The notes under the pieces: generated by a model | The model's database searches: none | What the model was told of the DNA's origin: nothing | Seen by the model: the letters and a program-made list of their open reading frames with translations, nothing else | Part shown: positions 1-5,001 of the stretch, piece after piece | How positions within the stretch are numbered: the first letter of the stretch is position 1 | Layout of the letters: every line of letters begins with the position of its first letter | Made by a program: the position numbers and the translations under genes | Assembly (NCBI GenBank): GCA_001437625.1 | Contig: LIAL01000068.1 | Location: forward strand, 1 to 5,697 | Length of the DNA stretch: 5,697 nt | Direction of reading: 5' to 3' | Origin: Nitrosopumilus sp. BACL13 MAG-121220-bin23 | GTDB taxonomy: Archaea > Thermoproteota > Nitrososphaeria > Nitrososphaerales > Nitrosopumilaceae

Positions 1-6
1 ATTGAC

Positions 7-50
7 CATATTGTAAGTTCTCCCGTATTACTGGTGTATAAATTATATTT
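7..50 (-). promoter_or_regulatory. Possible start region of a leftward gene cut by the window edge
   Basis: On the minus strand an ATG lies at 9-7 and only three codons (Met-Val-Asn) fit before the window ends. A GGGAGA (plus 19-24) stands nine bases upstream of it, a good Shine-Dalgarno position. TATA-like elements follow further upstream: TTTATAC at 36-42 and AAATATAA at 43-50. This is the expected layout of an archaeal gene start, but with three codons the gene cannot be identified and the call could be chance in AT-rich DNA. No other feature was found in 1-97. Confidence 0.25.
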
Positions 51-97
51 AATTTACTGATTCAGTGTTTAACCAAGTTGAACATAAGCACAATAGA

Positions 98-343
98 TTA
101 TTTTGCGTCAGGTTTATTCTGCTTTGCCCATTCTTCATACATTTTCATCAATTCATCCACGTCCTTTCCATCTTCAGAATATGTGATGATTACTCCAAAT
201 GTCCCTTTTGTATCATGTCCTCTTGCAAAATACCCCCAAAACGAATCTGGTAATTTTTGAAAACTGTTTGAATCATGTGATACTCCTATCAAGTTATTTC
301 CGATGACTTCTACAACTTTCTTTGCATCTTCTTGATTAATCAT
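98..343 (-). CDS. Unidentified small acidic protein, 81 aa
   Basis: I do not recognise this protein. It is soluble-looking, with no signal peptide, membrane segment or cysteine. The N-terminal third (residues 1-20) looks helical (EDAKKVVEVIGNNLIG). The middle holds an aromatic/glycine stretch (SFWGYFARGHDTKGTFG, about 34-50) and a beta strand GVIITYS. A charged helix rich in Glu, Met and Lys (about 61-78) ends the protein. The ATG at 343 is the natural start; an AT-rich element centred about 27 bases upstream suits a leaderless transcript. It follows the 100-residue gene on the same strand after 59 bases, so it may be a separate unit. The coding call rests on composition and context; the plus-strand frames across it look like shadows. 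Confidence 0.65.
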   Translation of the reverse strand: MINQEDAKKVVEVIGNNLIGVSHDSNSFQKLPDSFWGYFARGHDTKGTFGVIITYSEDGKDVDELMKMYEEWAKQNKPDAK

Positions 344-365
344 AATTTTAGGTTCAATTTGTTAC

Positions 366-374
366 AATAAAAAT
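366..374 (-). promoter_or_regulatory. TATA-like/oligo-T element between two small genes
   Basis: The minus strand reads ATTTTTATT here. Its centre is about 27 bases from the ATG of the 81-residue gene, the usual archaeal TATA distance for a leaderless message. It also contains five T's about 30 bases past the stop of the 100-residue gene, so it could be the oligo-U terminator of the AspRS operon instead of, or as well as, a promoter. Confidence 0.3.
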
Positions 375-402
375 CTGAGTTTTTTTAAGAAATATGCCTT
401 GG

Positions 403-705
403 TTAGGATTTTGCAATATCATAGTCTTCTTTTCCATTACTAAATTTCTGTGTGATGATCTTTACCCTGTATTTTTTACCTTTTTGAATATCTTGAGTTA
501 ATGTAGTTGGTTTGCCTTCATTGTAAAATTTTGCAACAATCATCTTTCTTGAAGTGTAGAATTTTTTTATTTTATCGAATTCTTCTTCAGTTTCAATATT
601 TACTTCAGTAATCGTTTCTTTTCCAATTTTTTTTTCAACATTTTCAACTTTTATAATTGTGAAAACTCCTTTATCATCTAATTTTGAAAGTGATGCTTCA
701 GCCAT
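403..705 (-). CDS. Unidentified 100-aa beta-rich protein in the aspS operon
   Basis: I do not recognise a family. The sequence alternates hydrophobic and charged residues, as in small beta-barrels: strands GVFTIIKVENV (13-23), TITEVNIET (31-39), KMIVAKFYN (54-62) and KKYRVKIITQKF (77-88), with a short helix EEEFDKIKKFY (40-50). It is rich in Lys and Glu and lacks cysteine, signal peptide and membrane segments. An OB-like or other small nucleic-acid-binding barrel is possible, but that is inference from the pattern only. The ATG at 705 lies nine bases after the AspRS stop, so it is probably translated from the same message; no clear Shine-Dalgarno site is seen. Its place behind aspS and a NusA-like gene weakly hints at a role in RNA or translation. 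Confidence 0.7.
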   Translation of the reverse strand: MAEASLSKLDDKGVFTIIKVENVEKKIGKETITEVNIETEEEFDKIKKFYTSRKMIVAKFYNEGKPTTLTQDIQKGKKYRVKIITQKFSNGKEDYDIAKS

Positions 706-714
706 GACCGTAGA

Positions 715-2001
715 TTATGGTGATAATCTGTCTGGATCTCTTGGATATAGAACCACTTCACGAACATTATCAATTCCAATCAATGTAGTCATCAATCTAT
801 CTAATCCCATTCCCCAACCTGAATGTGGTGGCATTCCCCAATCAAATGTTTTAAGATGATCCTCAAACTGTGCAGGATCTAAACCTTGTTCTGATAATCT
901 TGCTTTTAGTAATTCTGAATTATGTAGTCTAGTTCCACCTGATGATAATTCTAGATATCCATACTGTAAATCAAATGAGCGTGAAAGTGTTGAATCTTCA
1001 TCTTTTTCTCTAATGTAAAACGGCTTTAGTTTCATTGGCCAATCTGTTAAAAAGTAAAATCCTGGATGATTATTTCCAATTATTCTAAGATGTGAATCTA
1101 ATAAATCATCTCCAAACTCTACTTTTTGTCCTGCTTGTTTTAATTCCTCCACACATTGAGTGTATGTTATTCTTTCAAATGGTGCTGATGGAATTTCTAC
1201 TGTATGATCAATAGCTTCTTGTTCTTTTTTACAATTTTCTGCTACAAACTTGTATACTGCAATAACTAATGCTTCTAGAATTTTCATGACATCATTATAA
1301 TCCATGAATGCTGCTTCAATATCAATACTAGTGAATTCTGTTAGATGTCTTCCTGTATGTGAGTTTTCTGCTCTGTAAAAATTTGAAATCTCAAATACTC
1401 TTTCTAACCCAATTGTCATTTGTTCTTTGTATAGTTGAGGACTTTGTGCGAGATATGCTGTCTTTCCAAAATAATCCAACGAAAATAAATCTGCGCCTCC
1501 TTCACTTGCACTTCCTATAATTTTTGGTGTTGTAATCTCTATGAATTTTTTTTCTACTAATGTTTTACGTAATGCTTGCAGTACATGATGTCTTAATTTA
1601 AAAATTGAAGCTGTTTTTTGATTTCTCATATCTAATGCACGGTGATTTAATCTTGTATCGATGTTACTTTCTATTCTTCCAATTGGATCCACTGGTAACG
1701 GATGAACAGCTTTTGCTAAAACCTCTATTTCTTCTGCCTTTACTTCAAATGCAAAATCTCTTGCCTTTGTTTCTTGAACTATTCCTTTAATGATAACTAC
1801 GCTCTGACGATTTATTTCTCCTAGATTATCGTTTAATTCTCCTTTTACAATTATTTGTGATATTCCTGAAATATCTCTAAGTGTGATAAATGACATTTTT
1901 CCTAATTTTCTAAGATCCTCAATCCATCCTCCTAATGTCACCTGTTTTCCAATTAATTCTTCACTTAATTCTGAAATATCGTGAGTTTTTACAAAAGTCA
2001 T
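715..2001 (-). CDS. aspS: Aspartyl-tRNA synthetase, archaeal type (likely non-discriminating)
   Basis: Cytoplasmic class IIb enzyme that joins aspartate to tRNA-Asp using ATP. At 428 residues it has the archaeal/eukaryotic core length and lacks the large bacterial insertion domain. Residues 1-100 are the OB-fold anticodon domain (VTLGGWIEDLRKLG, 21-34). Motif 1 includes KKFIEITTPKI (151-161); the flipping loop ASEGGADLF is at 165-173; QSPQLYK (186-192) carries the lysine expected to contact Asp. Motif 2 is FYRAENSHTGRHLTEF (208-223), with R210 and E212. ELSSGG (351-356) and R358 line the active site, and motif 3 GWGMGLDR ends at R402. The C-terminus YPRDPDRLSP is typical. The motif 2 wording fits AspRS better than AsnRS. 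Positions tied to Asp-only specificity (Trp and Lys in Thermococcus kodakarensis) appear to be E28 and D82 here, which suggests tRNA-Asn may be charged too. It starts five bases after the NusA-like gene; GAGG at 2015-2018 is a distant Shine-Dalgarno candidate. Confidence 0.97.
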   Translation of the reverse strand: MTFVKTHDISELSEELIGKQVTLGGWIEDLRKLGKMSFITLRDISGISQIIVKGELNDNLGEINRQSVVIIKGIVQETKARDFAFEVKAEEIEVLAKAVHPLPVDPIGRIESNIDTRLNHRALDMRNQKTASIFKLRHHVLQALRKTLVEKKFIEITTPKIIGSASEGGADLFSLDYFGKTAYLAQSPQLYKEQMTIGLERVFEISNFYRAENSHTGRHLTEFTSIDIEAAFMDYNDVMKILEALVIAVYKFVAENCKKEQEAIDHTVEIPSAPFERITYTQCVEELKQAGQKVEFGDDLLDSHLRIIGNNHPGFYFLTDWPMKLKPFYIREKDEDSTLSRSFDLQYGYLELSSGGTRLHNSELLKARLSEQGLDPAQFEDHLKTFDWGMPPHSGWGMGLDRLMTTLIGIDNVREVVLYPRDPDRLSP

Positions 2002-2006
2002 GTCTA

Positions 2007-2513
2007 TTATTTATCCTCAAAATCTATGTCAATGTCAAGGTTTCGGACATTTTTCACGATTTCTATAACTTTTTTGGTATCTATGGGGAATTTTGGAGTC
2101 CATTTACCTGAAACTATCGCTTTAGTTTTTTCAATCCCTTGTGACCAAACTATATTGATTGCTAAAATCTTTGTTGGAAAAAATAAATCTTCAATGAATT
2201 TTTTATCTGTTTCATTTGCTTCTACTAGCCAAATTTTTTGTTTAAAATTATCCTGTAGTAGTCTGTATATCGTTCTACTTTGCCTAATGATCATTATGTC
2301 GTTTTTTGCTAATGATAAAATAAAATTTCCTTCAAATTCTTTACATGAATAAAGTGAAAAATTTTCTATTTCTTTGGTTGTTTTTGCAATTCTTGCTAAT
2401 GTTGTTGATGCTTCCACATCTGCTTTGGTTAATACACCTGCGTCCACTTTTGCTTCACACTGGGGACAAAGTACATTATTTTTTGCATCAAAGCTACAAA
2501 TTGGAAATATCAT
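2007..2513 (-). CDS. NusA-like zinc-ribbon/KH-domain protein, 168 aa
   Basis: This resembles the archaeal family annotated as NusA-like transcription elongation factor, a putative RNA-binding protein. The N-terminus has C6, C16 and C19 (FPIC, then LCPQCEAKVDAG), the layout of the family's CxxC...CxxC zinc site. The second ligand position holds D9 where I expect Cys. Residues 29-60 form a linker helix. Residues 61-137 follow the KH-like pattern: strand FILSLAKNDIMII, helix TIYRLLQDNF, strand KIWLVEANE, helix DKKFIEDLF, then PTKILAINIVW. The GxxG RNA-binding loop of a classical KH domain is absent; the segment reads IRQS (76-79). The C-terminus is charged. The ATG at 2513 gives the start expected for the family. 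It is the first gene of a leftward operon with aspS, which supports a role in RNA metabolism. The family call comes from memory and pattern, not a search. Confidence 0.72.
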   Translation of the reverse strand: MIFPICSFDAKNNVLCPQCEAKVDAGVLTKADVEASTTLARIAKTTKEIENFSLYSCKEFEGNFILSLAKNDIMIIRQSRTIYRLLQDNFKQKIWLVEANETDKKFIEDLFFPTKILAINIVWSQGIEKTKAIVSGKWTPKFPIDTKKVIEIVKNVRNLDIDIDFEDK

Positions 2514-2543
2514 TTAAATCGATTCTTCATTCTAATATTGTTG

Positions 2544-2551
2544 TTTATATC
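2544..2551. promoter_or_regulatory. Shared TATA element of a divergent promoter
   Basis: TTTATATC on the plus strand reads GATATAAA on the minus strand, so a single near-symmetric box could serve both directions in this 64-base gap. Rightward, transcription would begin near 2573-2577, almost at the TTG start (2578) of the transporter ATPase. Leftward it would begin near 2522, about nine bases before the ATG (2513) of the NusA-like gene. Positions are inferred from the usual archaeal TATA-to-start distance. Confidence 0.45.
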
Positions 2552-2577
2552 CCTTAGCGAAACAGAAAAATTATATC

Positions 2578-3534
2578 TTGAATCTAAGAAAAAATACAAA
2601 ATTTCTATCCGTTAGTGGATTATTTTCTAGATATTCCTCATCACAAGGACCTGTTTATGCTGTTGATGATGTTGATTTTGAATTAAATTCTGGCGAATCT
2701 ATCGGAATTGCCGGAGAAAGTGCATGTGGAAAAAGCACTTTGGGATTATCATTAATTAGAATGCTTTCTGGAGGTGAGAGTTTTGGTAAAGTTGTATTTA
2801 ACGGAGATTCTATTTTAGATCTTTCTGAGTCTGATTTTGATAACCAATTTCGTTGGAAAAAAATATCTATGATTTTTCAAGGTGCTATGAATTCTCTGGA
2901 TCCTGTTTTCACGATTAAGCAACAATTTGTTGAAATTTTAAAACAGCATGATTTTGAAGGTGATTTTGATACTCTTATTTTAGATTCTATCGGTTCTGTT
3001 TATTTAGATAAAAATATTTTAAAAAAATATCCTCATGAATTAAGCGGTGGAATGAAACAAAGAGTAATTATTGCAATGGCTTTAATTCTTAAACCTCAAT
3101 TTGTAATTGCAGATGAGCCTACCACTGCACTTGATGTTTTAATTCAAGCACAAATAATCAATTTACTAAAAATACTAAAAAAAGATGGGATGTCTTTTAT
3201 GTTAATTACACATGATTTAGCAGTTTTATCTGAAATTGCAGATAAAATTGGTATCATGTATGGTGGACAAATGGTTGAATTTGGTTCTTCTAAAGAAATT
3301 TACAGTAATCCTAAGCACCCTTATACTCAAGGACTTCTGGAATCTATTCCAACACTAAATGGAAATGTTCCAAAGTATATTCCTGGATCTCCTCCAAGCT
3401 TACTTGATGCTCCCACTGAATGCAGATTTATTGATAGATGTCCTTTGGCAATTGAAAAGTGTAAACAACTTCCACCTAAATTTAAAACTGATACTGGATA
3501 TGTCAGATGTTGGCTTTATGAAAATGAAAAATAA
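2578..3534 (+). CDS. Peptide/nickel-type ABC transporter ATP-binding protein (OppD/DppD family)
   Basis: ATPase subunit that powers uptake of oligopeptides or related solutes through an OppB/OppC-type membrane channel. It is 318 residues, the normal OppD/DppD length. Walker A is GESACGKST (46-54), the Q-loop glutamine is Q101, the signature LSGGMKQR is at 155-162, Walker B FVIADEP ends at 181 with catalytic E180, the D-loop TALD is at 183-186 and the switch histidine is H212. The C-terminal extension (about 247-318) is the oligopeptide-transporter domain, with HPYTQGLL and four cysteines (C282, C288, C295, C311) spaced as in OppD proteins that can hold an iron-sulphur cluster. All ATPase motifs are intact. 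The only plausible start is TTG at 2578, directly after the expected transcription start, so the message is probably leaderless. No permease, binding protein or OppF partner lies in the window; the substrate cannot be told. Confidence 0.93.
   Translation: MNLRKNTKFLSVSGLFSRYSSSQGPVYAVDDVDFELNSGESIGIAGESACGKSTLGLSLIRMLSGGESFGKVVFNGDSILDLSESDFDNQFRWKKISMIFQGAMNSLDPVFTIKQQFVEILKQHDFEGDFDTLILDSIGSVYLDKNILKKYPHELSGGMKQRVIIAMALILKPQFVIADEPTTALDVLIQAQIINLLKILKKDGMSFMLITHDLAVLSEIADKIGIMYGGQMVEFGSSKEIYSNPKHPYTQGLLESIPTLNGNVPKYIPGSPPSLLDAPTECRFIDRCPLAIEKCKQLPPKFKTDTGYVRCWLYENEK
3521..3534 (-). terminator. Oligo-T terminator candidate for the leftward gene at 3542
   Basis: Just beyond the stop of the leftward locus (3542) the minus strand reads TTATTTTTCATTTT, a U-rich 3' end of the kind that stops archaeal RNA polymerase. 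It overlaps the 3' end of the transporter ATPase gene, as expected for tightly convergent genes seven bases apart. Confidence 0.35.
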
Positions 3535-3541
3535 TTTTATT

Positions 3542-3751
3542 TTAAATTAAGGTATCTGAATCAATTTTTTTTAAATATGTTTCTTGAATTAATTTTGTCT
3601 CTCTTTCTATAATTTTTCTAGAAATTATTTTTGCATATTTTATTAAATCTGGATCTTGATGTTTCACTTTATACATTTCTATTTTTTTTAATATATTTTG
3701 GTCAAATTCCATTGTACTGTGTAATTCTTTACTCATGTCTTCTATTTTCAT
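3542..3751 (-). CDS. Helical 69-aa reading frame, likely the C-terminal part of a broken gene
   Basis: Taken alone this is a 69-residue, highly charged, cysteine-free, helical protein without recognisable motif; the core FDQNILKKIEMYKVKHQDPDLIKYAKIISRKIIERE has a heptad-like pattern of Ile, Leu, Lys and Glu suggesting a coiled coil or helical bundle. The ATG at 3751 is only the first ATG available. The same frame stays open upstream to 3826 and reads as good protein there (DAVEDIKKLINEINLRKPK, then NYEQ), so the true product probably starts earlier. It is best read as the downstream half of the pseudogene at 3542-3943. If it is a real short gene, the upstream coding-like stretch would be unexplained. 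Confidence 0.5.
   Translation of the reverse strand: MKIEDMSKELHSTMEFDQNILKKIEMYKVKHQDPDLIKYAKIISRKIIERETKLIQETYLKKIDSDTLI
3565..3572 (+). terminator. Oligo-T terminator candidate for the transporter ATPase gene
   Basis: Eight T's in a row lie 31 bases past the TAA of the ATPase gene, preceded by a shorter TTTTATTTT right after the stop (3535-3543). Oligo-U tracts of this kind are the usual archaeal intrinsic termination signal. The tract falls inside the convergent gene, so it also encodes lysines on the other strand. Confidence 0.35.
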
Positions 3752-3847
3752 TTGTTCATAATTTTTGGGTTTTCTTAAATTGATTTCATTGATTAATTTT
3801 TTAATATCTTCTACTGCATCCGTATTTCAATTTTTTTACTGTATGTG

Positions 3848-3943
3848 TTATTTTTGTATTTCTTTTTTATGTTCTAAAATATGTTTTAATCCATCTGTCA
3901 TACTAAGTAAATCTAAATCTATTTCACAATAAGGGCATTTCAA
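3848..3943 (-). CDS. 31-aa C2H2-like zinc-finger reading frame (N-terminal piece of the broken gene)
   Basis: Starting at TTG 3943 the frame reads Met-Lys-Cys-Pro-Tyr-Cys and ends in HILEHKKEIQK before TAA. The start is chosen because many small archaeal zinc proteins begin MKCPYC and because upstream in-frame codons offer no better start before a stop codon. C3, C6, H21 and H25 give a C-x2-C-x14-H-x3-H pattern, close to a classical C2H2 finger (usually x12). A single finger this short with a lysine-rich tail could bind nucleic acid or protein. It is more likely the first domain of the longer interrupted gene than a complete protein. Confidence 0.4.
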   Translation of the reverse strand: MKCPYCEIDLDLLSMTDGLKHILEHKKEIQK

Positions 3944-3956
3944 GATGTTTCTATTT

Positions 3957-4331
3957 TTATGAGTGATTTTTTACAATTGGTAGGCATAAATCTATTATTC
4001 TTAACATTTCTGATCTAATAGCTTTTTTATCTATTGAAACCCAAACCCTTGATTTTTTTATTGCAAATGATATTGTTTGTACTTTCTTCCTTTCTTCCCA
4101 AACAAATTCCACTTCCCCTAAATTTTTATCAAAAAATCCTTCTAAATCTGTCTTCATAGCAATATGTGAAAATTGGTATTGTGTATTTTTTTGATCTAAT
4201 AATGGTATTAATTCCTGTCTTCTATCATGTGCAAGTAACTCTCCTGTTTCACCTATGACTCCTACAAACCTAATGAATGGACTGATAGTAACAATATGTT
4301 TACAAATTGTTTCAAATTTTTTTACTGACAT
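3957..4331 (-). CDS. Thaumarchaeal small alpha/beta protein, roadblock/profilin-like pattern, 124 aa
   Basis: A soluble 124-residue protein without signal peptide or membrane segment. An N-terminal helix (KKFETICKHIVTIS, 4-17) is followed by strand RFVGVIGETGELLAHDRR (21-38), an amphipathic helix (39-68), two strands EVEFVWEERKKVQTISFAIKK (73-93) and RVWVSIDK (95-102), and a C-terminal helix SEMLRIIDLCLPIV (107-120). Strand-turn-strand with a central 'GETGELLA' and flanking helices resembles roadblock/LC7 or profilin-like folds used in small-GTPase and signalling complexes, but that is a pattern-level inference. I recall abundant paralogues of this type in Nitrosopumilus-like archaea, listed as a domain of unknown function (possibly DUF6659; number from memory). 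The ATG at 4331 lies 27 bases from a TATA-like box, fitting a leaderless start. The broken zinc-finger gene follows 13 bases downstream. Confidence 0.75.
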   Translation of the reverse strand: MSVKKFETICKHIVTISPFIRFVGVIGETGELLAHDRRQELIPLLDQKNTQYQFSHIAMKTDLEGFFDKNLGEVEFVWEERKKVQTISFAIKKSRVWVSIDKKAIRSEMLRIIDLCLPIVKNHS

Positions 4332-4353
4332 GATGTTTCTTGAATCTTGATTG

Positions 4354-4362
4354 TATTTTAAT
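4354..4362 (-). promoter_or_regulatory. TATA-like box for the 124-aa gene
   Basis: The minus strand reads ATTAAAATA, centred about 27 bases before the ATG at 4331. No Shine-Dalgarno site precedes that ATG, so a leaderless transcript is the simplest reading. The rest of the 68-base gap (4332-4399) is plain AT-rich sequence; T-runs on the plus strand at 4395-4401 are not oriented to end the upstream minus-strand gene. Confidence 0.4.
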
Positions 4363-4399
4363 GATATTGTTAATTCTTATTTATTTTTAAATTGTTTTT

Positions 4400-4936
4400 T
4401 TAAAATAGTGTTCCTAATCCCAGCACAACTACACTTGTTTTGACTATTTTACCTGATATCATAACAATTAAAAATTTTTTAAATTTCATTTTTTTAATAC
4501 CTGCTGAAATCAACATCAAATCTCCTACTACTGGAATCCATGCTGCAAAAAATATTGCACCCCATCCAAATCTATTTAATAATTTATCATGTTTTTTATC
4601 ATGTTTTTTATCATGTTTTTTATCATGTTTTTTATCATGTTTTTCTACGTTTGATTTTCTTCCAATTTTTTTAAATAATTTACTTCCTCCAAACCCTATA
4701 AAATAATTCAAAAGTCCTCCGATAATTGATCCTGTGATTAATGCAATTGCCACAAGAAAAATATTTTCTCCTCCTATCAATAATGCTGAGGTTAAAATTT
4801 CTGTTGGTAAGGGTAATGCAGTAGCTGCTAATAGTGAATTTAAAAATAAGCCTATTACTCCATACTCTTGAAATATGTTATTAGCTAGAATTTCTTGCGC
4901 TTGTAGATAATATTCCATGAATAATTCATAACTCAT
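4400..4936 (-). CDS. YqaA-like VTT/DedA-superfamily membrane protein with a KKHD repeat loop
   Basis: Integral membrane protein of the VTT (SNARE-associated, DedA/YqaA) superfamily; relatives act in lipid scrambling or carrier-lipid transport, but the substrate here is unknown. At 178 residues it is close to YqaA size. Membrane segments are about 25-40, 46-80, 124-147 (re-entrant) and 153-176. Family marks are LPLPTE (41-46), GSIIGGLLNYFIG (69-81) and WIPVVGD (133-139) followed by a hydrophobic run and GK (162-163), as in YqaA proteins. Between the second and third segments, residues 99-118 are five KHDK units (His at 100, 104, 108, 112, 116) coded by a perfect DNA repeat. This loop, rich in Lys, is likely cytoplasmic by the positive-inside rule. 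Start ATG 4936 sits 25 bases from a TATA-like box. It is divergent from a second VTT protein. Confidence 0.88.
   Translation of the reverse strand: MSYELFMEYYLQAQEILANNIFQEYGVIGLFLNSLLAATALPLPTEILTSALLIGGENIFLVAIALITGSIIGGLLNYFIGFGGSKLFKKIGRKSNVEKHDKKHDKKHDKKHDKKHDKLLNRFGWGAIFFAAWIPVVGDLMLISAGIKKMKFKKFLIVMISGKIVKTSVVVLGLGTLF
4583..4644 (-). repeat. Perfect 12-bp tandem repeat inside the YqaA-like gene
   Basis: The plus-strand unit TTTTTTATCATG occurs four times perfectly (4592-4639), with nine matching bases before (4583-4591) and five T's after. The core ATCATG recurs at 4586, 4598, 4610, 4622 and 4634. On the coding strand each unit is AAA-AAA-CAT-GAT, Lys-Lys-His-Asp, so copy-number change keeps the frame. 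The absence of any substitution suggests recent expansion by slippage or continuing turnover. Confidence 0.93.
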
Positions 4937-4956
4937 GAATATTCCCTTTTGCCATG

Positions 4957-4965
4957 TTTATTATT
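4957..4965 (-). promoter_or_regulatory. TATA-like box for the YqaA-like gene
   Basis: The minus strand reads AATAATAAA, centred 25 bases before the ATG at 4936, as for a leaderless archaeal message. A weak AAAAGGG also lies shortly before the ATG but is not a good Shine-Dalgarno match. Confidence 0.4.
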
Positions 4966-4988
4966 CACTTTCATTTCAAAATAGTTCG

Positions 4989-5001
4989 TTTTAATTAAAT
5001 A
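4989..5001 (+). promoter_or_regulatory. TATA-like box for the right-hand VTT gene
   Basis: TTTTAATTAAATA ends 23 bases before the ATG at 5024; its TTAAATA core is centred about 26 bases upstream, so transcription would begin at or next to the start codon. No Shine-Dalgarno site is seen. Together with the leftward box at 4957-4965 it fills the 87-base divergent gap. Confidence 0.42.

Larger units (their letters stand above)
3542..3943 (-). pseudogene. Zinc-finger plus helical protein gene broken by two compensating frame changes
   Basis: Reading leftward from TTG at 3943, the frame gives LKCPYCEIDLDLL..., then TAA at 3848-3850, TAA at 3836-3838 and TGA at 3827-3829, then opens again into DAVEDIKKLINEI and on to the stop at 3542. 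The stretch between the first stop and 3823 reads as sensible protein in another frame (ITHTVKKLK). One missing A in the A-run near 3851-3855 and one extra base near 3824 would restore one protein of about 133 residues. Its N-terminus would be a C2H2-like finger: C3 and C6, then H21 and H25, spacing C-x2-C-x14-H-x3-H. The rest is charged and helical. I do not know its function. It lies 13 bases after the roadblock-like gene, probably cotranscribed. Alternatives are sequencing or assembly error in the A-runs, or two true short genes. Confidence 0.5.

Noticed and set aside
65..260. Two plus-strand open frames over the 81-aa gene
   Set aside because: They are antisense to a better frame, have odd Cys/Phe/His-rich composition typical of shadow translation, and no promoter or start signal.
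659..859. Plus-strand frame across the start of the 100-aa gene and the end of aspS
   Set aside because: It is fully antisense to well-supported coding sequence and has no recognisable motif.
1605..1790. Leucine/phenylalanine-rich plus-strand frame inside aspS
   Set aside because: The hydrophobic look comes from reading Lys/Glu-rich coding DNA on the opposite strand; aspS is certain here.
1981..2557. Plus-strand frames antisense to the NusA-like gene
   Set aside because: The minus-strand gene has cysteine motifs, a KH-like pattern and operon placement; the plus frames do not.
3359..3550. Plus-strand frame overlapping the end of the transporter ATPase
   Set aside because: It lies within the conserved C-terminal cysteine domain of the ATPase, which fixes the true frame.
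3820..3860. Programmed ribosomal frameshifting at the A-runs
   Set aside because: Two opposite shifts within about 30 bases would be needed and no slippery-site-plus-structure arrangement is evident; mutation or sequencing error is simpler.
4583..4644. Tandem repeats as a possible CRISPR array or replication iterons
   Set aside because: The units are 12 bp, head to tail without spacers, lie inside a coding frame and are a multiple of three, so a coding repeat explains them.
4440..4706. Plus-strand frame with a repeated SCFL motif, resembling a cysteine-repeat peptide
   Set aside because: It is the antisense reading of the KKHD repeat in the YqaA-like gene, whose membrane motifs support the minus strand.
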